NCBI RefSeq assembly: GCF_000173975.1
Contig: NZ_ACEP01000106.1
Coordinates: 1 to 64,000 of the forward strand
Source of the DNA: Anaerobutyricum hallii DSM 3353
GTDB lineage: Bacteria > Bacillota > Clostridia > Lachnospirales > Lachnospiraceae
DNA length: 64,000 bases
Reading direction: 5' to 3'
Shown here piece after piece: positions 34,279-42,459 of this stretch; within the stretch, counting starts at the first letter, position 1; every line of letters begins with the position of its first letter. A program made the translations under genes and the position numbers. The notes below the pieces were generated by a model. The model did not search any database. It was not told where the DNA came from and saw only the letters and a program-made list of their open reading frames with translations.

Positions 34279-35106
34279 GTGAATTTAGAAGCATTATCCT
34301 TTGAATGCAGACAAAATGTCCTTGATATGATCATGGAAGGAAGAGCCGGTCATATCGGTGGAGACTTCAGTGTAATGGATATCCTCATTACTCTGTACTT
34401 TAAACAGATGAATATTAGTCCTGATAATCTTGACGATCCTGACAGGGATTTATTCGTTATGAGTAAAGGACATTCTGTAGAAGCATACTATGCTGTTCTT
34501 GCAGCAAAAGGCTTCCTAGATATCGAAGATGTAATTAAGAACTTCTCCAAATTTGGTTCTCCATACATCGGACATCCAAATAACAAACTTCCAGGAATCG
34601 AGATGAACTCCGGTTCTCTTGGACATGGACTTCCAGTTTGTGTTGGTATGGCACTTGCAAATAAGATGGATGGAAAGACAGGCCGTGTTTACACAGTTAT
34701 GGGTGACGGCGAGCTGGCAGAAGGTTCTGTATGGGAAGGTGCTATGGCAGCCGGACATTACAAATTAGACAACCTTTGTGCAGTAGTTGACAGAAACCGT
34801 CTTCAGATTTCCGGTAACACAGAAGATGTTATGGCTGATGATGACTTAGATGCACGTTTCCGCGCATTTGGATGGAATTCCATTCATGCACAGGGTAACA
34901 ACATCGAATCTTTAAATGAAGCATTTGAAGAAGCAAAGACCTGCAAAGGAAAACCAACGGTAATTATCGCAGATACAATTAAAGGTTACGGCGGTGGCGA
35001 GATCATGGAAAACAAAGCTGACTGGCACCACAAAGTACCTACACAGGAAATGTACGAGACAATTTCCGCTGAACTTTTAAAGAGGAGGGACGCAGCAAAT
35101 GAATAA
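34279..35106 (+). CDS. Transketolase, N-terminal subunit (second pathway)
   Basis: A 275-residue TPP-binding half with GRAGHIGGDFSVMDILITLY (about 21-40), MSKGHSVEAYYAVL, and the cofactor motif GDGELAEGSVWEGAMAAGHYKLDN (about 143). It starts with GTG at 34279, supported by GGAGG 8 bases upstream. It is homologous to the gene at 8452 but clearly diverged. It overlaps the C-terminal subunit by 8 bases. The pair resembles the apulose-4-phosphate transketolase subunits AptA/AptB in being split and placed beside an isomerase and an FGGY kinase (analogy, not proof). Confidence 0.87.
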   Translation: MNLEALSFECRQNVLDMIMEGRAGHIGGDFSVMDILITLYFKQMNISPDNLDDPDRDLFVMSKGHSVEAYYAVLAAKGFLDIEDVIKNFSKFGSPYIGHPNNKLPGIEMNSGSLGHGLPVCVGMALANKMDGKTGRVYTVMGDGELAEGSVWEGAMAAGHYKLDNLCAVVDRNRLQISGNTEDVMADDDLDARFRAFGWNSIHAQGNNIESLNEAFEEAKTCKGKPTVIIADTIKGYGGGEIMENKADWHHKVPTQEMYETISAELLKRRDAANE

Positions 35107-36031
35107 GATTGCAAACCGTCAGGTAATCTGTGAGACATTAATGGAACAGGTAAAAGAGGATAAGAGCATTGTTGCTTTATGTAGTGACTCTCGTGGTTCA
35201 GCATCCATGACACCATTTTTCAATGCTTATCCTGAAAATAGTGTAGAAATCGGTATTGCAGAGCAGAACTTAGTAAGTATTTCTGCTGGTATGGCAAAAT
35301 GCGGCAAGAAGCCTTTCTGCTTCTCCCCGGCAAGTTTCATTTCTACAAGAAGTTACGAGCAGGCAAAAGTTGACGTTGCTTACTCTAACACAAACGTTAA
35401 GTTAGTTGGTATCAGTGGTGGTATCAGCTACGGTGAACTTGGAATGAGCCATCATTCCGCACAGGACATTGCAGCAATGAGCGCAATTCCTAACATGAGA
35501 GTGTATCTGCCAAGTGACAGATTTCAGACAAAACACCTCATCGAAGCGTTATTAAAAGATGAAAAACCAGCTTACATCCGTACAGGACGTAACCCGGTAG
35601 AAGATATTTACTCTGAAGACAACTGCCCATTTGAGATGGACAAAGCTACTGTGATTAAAGAAGGTACAGACGTTGTATTAATTGGCTGCGGCGAGATGGT
35701 AAGACCTTGCGTAGAAGCAGCGGAAATCCTTGAGAAAGAGGGAATCAGCGCAACAGTTCTTGATATGTACTGCGTAAAACCTTTAGATACAGAAGCAATC
35801 ATCAAGGCAGCTACAAACGCCAAAGCAGTTGTAACAGCAGAAGAACATGCTCCATTTGGCGGACTTGGCTCCATGGTAGCACAGGTTGTTGGCGCAAACT
35901 GCCCTAAGAAAGTAGTTAACGTAGCACTGCCAGATGCACCAGTAATCACTGGTAATTCCAAAGCAGTATTTGATTACTACGGAATGAACGGCGAAGGCAT
36001 TGCAGCAAAAGCAAAAGAGGCTTTAGCATAA
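35099..36031 (+). CDS. Transketolase, C-terminal subunit (second pathway)
   Basis: A 310-residue partner with the catalytic Glu in VEIGIAEQNLVSISAGMAKCG (about 48-68). Its HHSAQDIAAMSAIPNM motif (about 122) and C-terminal EEHAPFGGLGSMVAQV complete the transketolase fold. It is preceded by the overlapping GAGGAGGGAC ribosome site inside the upstream gene. The kinase gene follows after 2 bases, so these genes are strongly co-translated. Confidence 0.87.
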   Translation: MNKIANRQVICETLMEQVKEDKSIVALCSDSRGSASMTPFFNAYPENSVEIGIAEQNLVSISAGMAKCGKKPFCFSPASFISTRSYEQAKVDVAYSNTNVKLVGISGGISYGELGMSHHSAQDIAAMSAIPNMRVYLPSDRFQTKHLIEALLKDEKPAYIRTGRNPVEDIYSEDNCPFEMDKATVIKEGTDVVLIGCGEMVRPCVEAAEILEKEGISATVLDMYCVKPLDTEAIIKAATNAKAVVTAEEHAPFGGLGSMVAQVVGANCPKKVVNVALPDAPVITGNSKAVFDYYGMNGEGIAAKAKEALA

Positions 36032-36033
36032 TT

Positions 36034-37515
36034 ATGAAGAAATACGTATTGGGTATTGATCAGAGTACGCAGGGAACAAAAGGTATCATTTTTGACGGTT
36101 CAGGTAAGATTATTGCCCGAACCGACCTTGCACATGATCAGATTATCAACGAAAAGGGCTGGGTAGAACATAACCCGGATCAGATTATGAAAAATGTTAT
36201 CCAGGTCGTAAAGAATGTTGTGGAGAAGGCGGGCATTGATAAAGAAGAGATTCTTACCCTGGGTATCAGTAATCAGCGTGAGACCGCAGTATGCTGGAAC
36301 AAAAATACTGGCAGACCGGTTTACAACGCAATTGTATGGCAGTGTGCCCGTGGTGAAGCAATCTGTAACAAGATTGCAGAGGACGGTTACGCACAGATGG
36401 TACAGGAACATTCCGGAATTCCGCTGTCTCCATATTATTCTGCAGCAAAGATCGCATGGGTACTTCAGAACGTACCAGAAGCAAAAGAGGCAGCAGATAA
36501 GGGAGAACTTGCAGTAGGAACGATGGACAGTTACCTCGTATACCAGCTTACAAAAGACCATGCGTTTAAAACAGACTATTCAAACGCCTCCCGGACACAG
36601 ATGTTTAATGTGTCTGCCCTTGACTGGGATGAAGAATTAATTTCCTTATTTGGAATTAAAAAAGAAATGTTAGCAGAAATCTGTGATTCCAATGCCTTAT
36701 ATGGCTATACAGATTTTGATGGATATCTTGAGGAAGCCATTCCGATTCATGGTGTGATGGGAGATTCCCACGGAGCCTTATATGGACAGGGATGTGTGAA
36801 TCCAGGAATGATTAAAGCAACTTATGGAACAGGTTCTTCTATTATGATGAACGTTGGTGAGAAGCCTATTTTCAGTGACAAGGGAGTTGTTACTTCCCTT
36901 GCATGGTCTCTTTCCGGTAAAGTGAATTATGTTCTTGAAGGAAATATTAATTACACCGGAGCAGTTATCACATGGCTGCAAAAAGACCTCGGACTGATTG
37001 CCTCCGCAAAGGAAACAGAAGAACTGGCTAAGAGTGCCAATCCGGGAGATACTACCTATCTTGTACCAGCATTTACAGGTCTCGGCGCCCCTTACTGGGA
37101 CAGTAAAGCGAAAGCTGTTGTCAGCGGAATCACCCGCACAACAGGTAAGGCAGAGCTGGTAAGAGCAGCACTTGACTGTATCGTTTATCAGATCAGCGAT
37201 GTAGTTAATGCAATGGCAGAAGATTCTGGCATCAAGGTTGATGAGCTTCGCGTAGATGGCGGCCCAACTAAGAATGGTTATCTTATGCAGTTCCAGAGTG
37301 ATATTTTAGATATTCCGGTACAGGTACCAGATGCAGAGGAATTATCTGCTATGGGCCCGGCATATGCCGCTGGAATCGCTATGGGAATTTACGAACAGAC
37401 TGCATTATTTGAAAGTCTTAACCGCACCAGATTTACCCCTGAGATGGATGCGGAGACAAGATGCACAAAATATACAGGCTGGAAAGAGAGTGTTGGACTC
37501 GTATTAACAAAATAG
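36034..37515 (+). CDS. FGGY-family carbohydrate kinase (glycerol-kinase-like)
   Basis: A 493-residue sugar kinase beginning VLGIDQSTQGTKGIIFD. It has GISNQRETAVCWNKNTG (reminiscent of glycerol kinase), the catalytic GVMGDSHGALYGQG (about 247), TYGTGSS, and the C-terminal LRVDGGPTKNGYLMQFQSDIL. Subfamily traits place it between glycerol and xylulose kinases, so the substrate cannot be assigned. By position it phosphorylates the ketose produced by the FucI-like isomerase. Confidence 0.87.
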   Translation: MKKYVLGIDQSTQGTKGIIFDGSGKIIARTDLAHDQIINEKGWVEHNPDQIMKNVIQVVKNVVEKAGIDKEEILTLGISNQRETAVCWNKNTGRPVYNAIVWQCARGEAICNKIAEDGYAQMVQEHSGIPLSPYYSAAKIAWVLQNVPEAKEAADKGELAVGTMDSYLVYQLTKDHAFKTDYSNASRTQMFNVSALDWDEELISLFGIKKEMLAEICDSNALYGYTDFDGYLEEAIPIHGVMGDSHGALYGQGCVNPGMIKATYGTGSSIMMNVGEKPIFSDKGVVTSLAWSLSGKVNYVLEGNINYTGAVITWLQKDLGLIASAKETEELAKSANPGDTTYLVPAFTGLGAPYWDSKAKAVVSGITRTTGKAELVRAALDCIVYQISDVVNAMAEDSGIKVDELRVDGGPTKNGYLMQFQSDILDIPVQVPDAEELSAMGPAYAAGIAMGIYEQTALFESLNRTRFTPEMDAETRCTKYTGWKESVGLVLTK

Positions 37516-37718
37516 TATAGGGGAATTCCCAATACTATGTTAAATTCATAGCAAAGTAAACAAAAAAATACAAGACTTTTTAATAAAATAGTATTGATTT
37601 CACAAAGAAATTGGAGTACACTTGTATTATCGCAAAACATCCTTGAGATTTGCGCAGAAGGGCTAACAGCTTCTGTGTTATCTAGCATATATTTTTCAAA
37701 ATGAGGAGGAAATGAAAA

Positions 37719-38756
37719 ATGAGAATGTTTAAGAAAGTTTTAGCTGGCTTCGTTGCAGCAGCAATGGTAGCTACAATGGCTGGATGTGGAAGCAGCAATA
37801 GTAGTACAAAAGATAGTGGATCAGATAAGGCAGCAGCAGAGGCTACAACAGAAGCAGCAGCTCCTGCAAAAGTTCTTAACACTAACGCAGCTAACAAGCT
37901 GATCTACTGTATCACACCATCTACTTCTAATCCTTACTTCGGTACTGTTCAGACAGCATGTAAAGAAGAAGGCGAGAAGTTAGGATACAAAGTTAAATGT
38001 GTATCTCATGATGATGATGCTACAAAACAGTCCGAATTATTCGATACAGCTATTTCCGAAGGCGCATCCGCAATCGTTTGTGATAACGCCGGAGCAGATG
38101 CTTCTATCGAAGCAGTTCAGAAAGCTTATGATGCTGGAATCCCTACATTCATGGTTGACCGTGAGATCAACAAAGAAGGTCTTTGCGTATCTCAGATCGT
38201 AGCTAACAATGACCAGGGTGCTCAGGCAGCAGCAGAAGCATTAGTAGAAGCTACAGGCGGAAAAGGTGACTACGCAGAATTATTAGGACTTGAGTCCGAT
38301 ACAAACTGCCAGGTTCGTTCTAACGCTTTCCACAGAGTTCTTGACCAGACAGACATGAAGATGGTTGCTCAGCAGTCCGCTAACTGGGATCAGACAGAAG
38401 GCCAGTCCAAAGCTGAAACAATCTTACAGCAGTATCCAGACATTACAGCGATCGTTTGTGGTAATGATACTATGGCTTGTGGTGCAGCAGCAGCAGTTGC
38501 AGCAGCAAACCTTGACCATGACGTATATATCATCGGTGTTGACGGATCTAACGATATGAGAGATAACATCAAAGATGGTAAAGCACTTGCAACAGCTCTT
38601 CAGCAGATTGATAAGATCACAAGAAATGCAGTTACTCAGGCTAACGATTACCTGACAAACGGAACTACAGGTCTTGAAGAGAAGCAGTTAGTTGACTGTG
38701 TTGTAATTACAAAGGATAACGCTGACAAGTTAGATAACTTTGTTTTCGCAGAATAA
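37719..38756 (+). CDS. Sugar ABC transporter substrate-binding lipoprotein (RbsB-like)
   Basis: A 345-residue lipoprotein. A signal peptide ends in MAGCGSS (Cys about 24), then an Ala/Thr/Glu-rich linker, then a two-lobed periplasmic-binding domain beginning KLIYCITPSTSNPYFGTVQ. Ligand-contact patterns such as DNAGADASIEAVQKAYDAGIPTFMVDREI and VCGNDTMACGAAAA are typical of the ribose/galactose cluster (sugar-binding fold type I). A strong GAGGAGG lies 10 bases before the start. It is the first gene of the transporter section of the operon. Confidence 0.9.
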   Translation: MRMFKKVLAGFVAAAMVATMAGCGSSNSSTKDSGSDKAAAEATTEAAAPAKVLNTNAANKLIYCITPSTSNPYFGTVQTACKEEGEKLGYKVKCVSHDDDATKQSELFDTAISEGASAIVCDNAGADASIEAVQKAYDAGIPTFMVDREINKEGLCVSQIVANNDQGAQAAAEALVEATGGKGDYAELLGLESDTNCQVRSNAFHRVLDQTDMKMVAQQSANWDQTEGQSKAETILQQYPDITAIVCGNDTMACGAAAAVAAANLDHDVYIIGVDGSNDMRDNIKDGKALATALQQIDKITRNAVTQANDYLTNGTTGLEEKQLVDCVVITKDNADKLDNFVFAE

Positions 38757-38826
38757 GAGAAGTTCGTAGTATAAATTTAATTGAATCTGTTAGGTCTGAA
38801 GGGGGTTAGGCTCTCTTCAGTGTGTG

Positions 38827-38860
38827 GAGGGGTGCCAATAAGTTATTCGGCACCCTTCTC
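38827..38860 (+). other. Operon-internal stem-loop after the binding-protein gene
   Basis: GGGTGCC pairs with GGCACCC (with flanking GAG..CTC), and no T-run follows. Such loops between binding-protein and downstream ABC genes often stabilise the abundant upstream mRNA segment (inference). Confidence 0.5.
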
Positions 38861-38900
38861 ACATGTAGGGACAGCAGGGAATAGAGAAAGGAAGAAAACC

Positions 38901-39542
38901 ATGGCAAAACGTTTGATAAGTACTGTTTTAACAGTAGTAATGGCAGCCGTTTTATTAACAGGCTGTGTGAAGGTAGTAAAGATTGGTCATGAGGGAGATC
39001 TTACAGGGCAGAAAGAGTTCAATCCTGGTGACAGTGTAGAAGCAATCTGGGATTCAGAAGTAATTCCAGAATGTGAGAAAAAAGCAGTAGATGTATCTGA
39101 CATTTTAGCAAAGTATGATGGCAAGCTCACAGAAATGGGCGAAGAATTTGATGGCTTAAAGACAAAAGCAGCTTCTTATTATAACTATGCAGTAAAATTA
39201 GAAGGTGCAAAGATTACAAAAGTAGATAAAGATTCTTTCTACGGAACAGTAACATTAGAAGTTCCTGGCTACACAGGAAAGACAGTAGTTACCTGTCAGA
39301 TTGGTAAATATAAGAATTCATCTATTCGTGATGATATGAGTTTCATTAACTTCTCTGATTTTACAAACCAGACAGAATGGGGTCAGGTAAATACAAGTAT
39401 GCTTGAAAAAGTTGAAGAAGCAGTTGTAAAACCTGTATACGATGACCTTGCAGAAGGAGCAACAGTAAACCTTGTTGGATGTTTCACTGCTGATTCCAAT
39501 GATGCAATCGTAATTACTCCGGTTGTTCTTGAAGTAAAATAA
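38901..39542 (+). CDS. DUF2291 family lipoprotein
   Basis: A 213-residue lipoprotein with signal peptide and LLTGC lipobox (Cys about 21). The following KVVKIGHEGDLTGQKEFNP and EAIWDSEVIP stretches match the DUF2291 family, which is found with ribose-type sugar ABC transporters. ATG 38901 is chosen because GAAAGGAAG lies just upstream. The longer frame from 38781 runs through the stem-loop and lacks a ribosome site. The function is unknown. A transporter accessory role is likely. Confidence 0.8.
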   Translation: MAKRLISTVLTVVMAAVLLTGCVKVVKIGHEGDLTGQKEFNPGDSVEAIWDSEVIPECEKKAVDVSDILAKYDGKLTEMGEEFDGLKTKAASYYNYAVKLEGAKITKVDKDSFYGTVTLEVPGYTGKTVVTCQIGKYKNSSIRDDMSFINFSDFTNQTEWGQVNTSMLEKVEEAVVKPVYDDLAEGATVNLVGCFTADSNDAIVITPVVLEVK

Positions 39543-39585
39543 CAGACAGAACACAGTAAGAATCAGTTAGAGGAGGATGAATTGG

Positions 39586-41115
39586 ATGGCTGAGAATAAA
39601 GATAAAGATATCGTAATGAAATGCCGGCACATGGAAAAGGTTTATCCTGGTACAAAGGCTCTTGACGATGTTGACTTTAACATTTACCGTGGAAAAGTTA
39701 ACGTATTAATCGGAGAAAATGGTGCAGGCAAGTCCACATTAATGAAGCAGATTGCCGGAATCGAGCAGCCTTCTTCAGGAAAGATGTATCTTGACGGCGA
39801 AGAAGTAAGCTTCAAAAATACAACAGAGGCGAGAGCAAAGGGAGTAGGTATCATTCATCAGGAACTTTCCCTTTTTCCCAACTTAAACGTATACCAGAAC
39901 ATTTTTATGAACAACGAACAGAAAAAAGGTGTCGTTGTAAATAATGAAATACATAAACAGAAGACCAAAGAGGTTCTTGAAAGACTGGAGTATCCGATTG
40001 ATCCGGAGGCGAAAGTCGGAGACCTTCGTGTAGGTCAGCAGCAGATGATCGAGATTGCCCGTAACTTAATTCAGGATGACTTAAAGATTCTCATCATGGA
40101 TGAGCCTACATCTTCCTTAAGTCAGTCAGAGGTACAGGTACTTTTCAAGATCATGCGTGAGTTAAATGCCCAGGGCATTTCCATCGTATATATTTCCCAT
40201 CGTCTTGAAGAGATTATGGAGATTGGTGACCATGTTACTATTCTTCGAGATGGTAAATATGTAGATGATGCAGCAGTTAAAGATATTGACGTTCCTTGGA
40301 TCGTACAGAAGATGACAGGTAGTAACAAATCCTACCCTAAGAAAGAAAGAGATATTGACTGGGAGAAACAGGATACTGTTCTTGAAGTTAAAGACCTCTG
40401 TCTTCCAAAGAAAGGTGGCGGATGGCTGCTTGATCATGTAAGCTTTAAGTTAAAACGAGGAGAGATTCTCGGAATTTACGGCTTAATGGGAGCCGGACGT
40501 ACAGAAGTATTTGAATGTCTGATGGGACTTCATCCAGAACACACTGGAGAGGTTTATGTTGACGGCAAGAAAATTAAGATTAAGAACATTGCAGAGCAGA
40601 TCAAGAATGGTTTTGCCTTAGTTCCTGAAGACCGCCAGGCAGAAGGTCTTGTACAGACACTGGATATCGAAAAGAATATTTCCCTTTCCAGCTTAAAGAC
40701 CTGCTGTAATAAGTTCGTTTTATCCAAACAAAAGGAAGACGAATATGTAGATGCACAGATTAAAGATATTCATATTAAAGTAGCAGATAAACATCTTCCG
40801 ATTTTATCCCTTTCCGGTGGTAACCAGCAGAAATGTGTAATCGGTAAAGGTGTGTTGACAGATCCTAAGATTCTTCTTATGGATGAGCCGAGCCGTGGTA
40901 TTGATATCGGTGCCAAGACAGAGGTATTTGATATTATCAACCAGTATGCAGACCGTGGACTTTCCATTATCTGTGTAAGTTCAGAGCTTAAGGAGATGCT
41001 GGCAATCGCCAACCGAGTTGTCGTTTTATCAAACGGTATTAAGACCGCAGAATTTACAGATGACGAGATCACAGAGGATAATCTGGTATTAGCATCCTAC
41101 AAAGGTCATCACTAA
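39586..41115 (+). CDS. Sugar ABC transporter ATPase (RbsA-like, two ABC domains)
   Basis: A 509-residue tandem ATPase. The first half has Walker A GENGAGKST (about 44), signature LRVGQQQM and Walker B ILIMDEPTSSLS. The second half has the degenerate GLMGAGRTE (about 299) and LSGGNQQK with Walker B ILLMDEPSRGID. This asymmetric pattern is that of RbsA/MglA/XylG. ATG 39586 is chosen because the AGGAGG run directly abuts the earlier ATG at 39577. It energises the permease encoded next. Confidence 0.92.
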   Translation: MAENKDKDIVMKCRHMEKVYPGTKALDDVDFNIYRGKVNVLIGENGAGKSTLMKQIAGIEQPSSGKMYLDGEEVSFKNTTEARAKGVGIIHQELSLFPNLNVYQNIFMNNEQKKGVVVNNEIHKQKTKEVLERLEYPIDPEAKVGDLRVGQQQMIEIARNLIQDDLKILIMDEPTSSLSQSEVQVLFKIMRELNAQGISIVYISHRLEEIMEIGDHVTILRDGKYVDDAAVKDIDVPWIVQKMTGSNKSYPKKERDIDWEKQDTVLEVKDLCLPKKGGGWLLDHVSFKLKRGEILGIYGLMGAGRTEVFECLMGLHPEHTGEVYVDGKKIKIKNIAEQIKNGFALVPEDRQAEGLVQTLDIEKNISLSSLKTCCNKFVLSKQKEDEYVDAQIKDIHIKVADKHLPILSLSGGNQQKCVIGKGVLTDPKILLMDEPSRGIDIGAKTEVFDIINQYADRGLSIICVSSELKEMLAIANRVVVLSNGIKTAEFTDDEITEDNLVLASYKGHH

Positions 41116-41208
41116 AACTAATAATGTATTTTGGAATTTTTCTATGCCAGCTTAACAGAAGCCGGAAAAGTCTTCCGAAGTACATAACAAGGAAAAGGAG
41201 AAATCAAA

Positions 41209-42267
41209 ATGAATAAGAAAAAAGATAATTCGAATCTTATGATGACACTTTTAAAGGGAAGAACATTATTCGTACTCATAATTTTATTTATATTCTTCTC
41301 TATTAAAGCCGATTCTTTCTGCACAGTTAACTCATTACTTTTAGTATGTAAGCACGTTGCACAGTATGGTATTCTTGGTATTGGTATGACCTACGTTATC
41401 ATTACCGGCGGTATCGACCTTTCCGTTGGTTCCGTAGTAGGTTTAGTCGGAATGATCGCCGGTGGTCTTATCCAGGAAGGTCTTACTTTAAAATTTGCCG
41501 GAGTTACACTTTACTTCAGCGTTCCAGCTATCACAGTAATCTGTATCATTATCGGTATTATCATCGGTATTGTTAACGGTGCATTAATCGCAAAATGTAA
41601 ATTAGCACCTTTTATCGTAACATTAGGTACAATGTACATCGGCCGTGGTCTTGCAAATATCCGTTCCGGCGGAAATACATTCTCAAGTATCAAAGGTCAG
41701 GAAGCACTCGGAAACGTAGGTATCATGCAGTTTGATAGCCGTGTATTCGCAGTTGGCGGATTTCCTGGTATTCCAATCGCAGCGATCCTCTTCCTTATCC
41801 TCGCAGTAATCGCAGCATTTGTACTTAAGAAAACTCCTTTTGGATGGCATATCCTTGCTATTGGTGGTAACGAAAAGGCAGCTCGTCTTTCCGGTATCAA
41901 AGTAGAGAAAAACATTATTCTTGTATACGCAATCTCCGGTGCATGTTCCGCATTGATCGGCCTTGTAACAATGGCACAGATTGCAGCTTCTCATCCAAAT
42001 ACAGGTGATACTTGGGAAATGAACGCCATTGCAGCCGTTGTACTCGGTGGTACATCTATGGCAGGTGGTGTTGGTACAATCGGTGGTACAGTAATCGGTG
42101 CATTCGTAATCGGTATCATCAATGATGGTATGACAATGTGTGGTGTATCCGAGTTCTGGCAGAAGGTAATCAAAGGTCTTGTAATCATTCTGGCTGTATT
42201 AATTGACCAGTTCCAGAGAAACTTACAGGCTAAGATGGCTCTTCAGGCAAGAAATGAGAATAAATAA
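41209..42267 (+). CDS. Sugar ABC transporter permease (RbsC-like)
   Basis: A 352-residue polytopic membrane protein with about 9-10 hydrophobic segments. The family signature GMTYVIITGGIDLSVGSVVGL (about 63-83) and a later GTSMAGGVGTIGGTVIGAF block (about 277-295) are clear. It closes the transporter operon and is followed by a strong terminator. The ABC set has one permease gene, so it probably works as a homodimer. Confidence 0.92.
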   Translation: MNKKKDNSNLMMTLLKGRTLFVLIILFIFFSIKADSFCTVNSLLLVCKHVAQYGILGIGMTYVIITGGIDLSVGSVVGLVGMIAGGLIQEGLTLKFAGVTLYFSVPAITVICIIIGIIIGIVNGALIAKCKLAPFIVTLGTMYIGRGLANIRSGGNTFSSIKGQEALGNVGIMQFDSRVFAVGGFPGIPIAAILFLILAVIAAFVLKKTPFGWHILAIGGNEKAARLSGIKVEKNIILVYAISGACSALIGLVTMAQIAASHPNTGDTWEMNAIAAVVLGGTSMAGGVGTIGGTVIGAFVIGIINDGMTMCGVSEFWQKVIKGLVIILAVLIDQFQRNLQAKMALQARNENK

Positions 42268-42300
42268 TTAATATTGTTGATAACTATTGCCATAGTTTTC

Positions 42301-42340
42301 ATCCGGCAGACCAGTTGCCCGCTGGCCTGCCGGATTTTTG
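42301..42340 (+). terminator. Rho-independent terminator of the sugar transporter operon
   Basis: ATCCGGCAGACCAG pairs with CTGGCCTGCCGGAT (one mismatch) around a 7-base loop, followed by TTTTT. Confidence 0.92.
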
Positions 42341-42459
42341 CTTTCAAATTATTTTCCTTTTAAATTAGGGGAAACAGTGTTATAATAATTTTTACTATAT
42401 CTGTAATAATTTAAACTCAGAGAAATAGACAATGTATATTTCCTAATTGGGAGAAAGAA

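Noticed and set aside
37565..37640. Separate promoter and LacI operator before the sugar-binding protein gene
   Set aside because: A weak TTGATT...TACACT pair and a CGCAAA/TTTGCG inverted repeat are visible, but neither has a second copy near the LacI gene to support an operator call.
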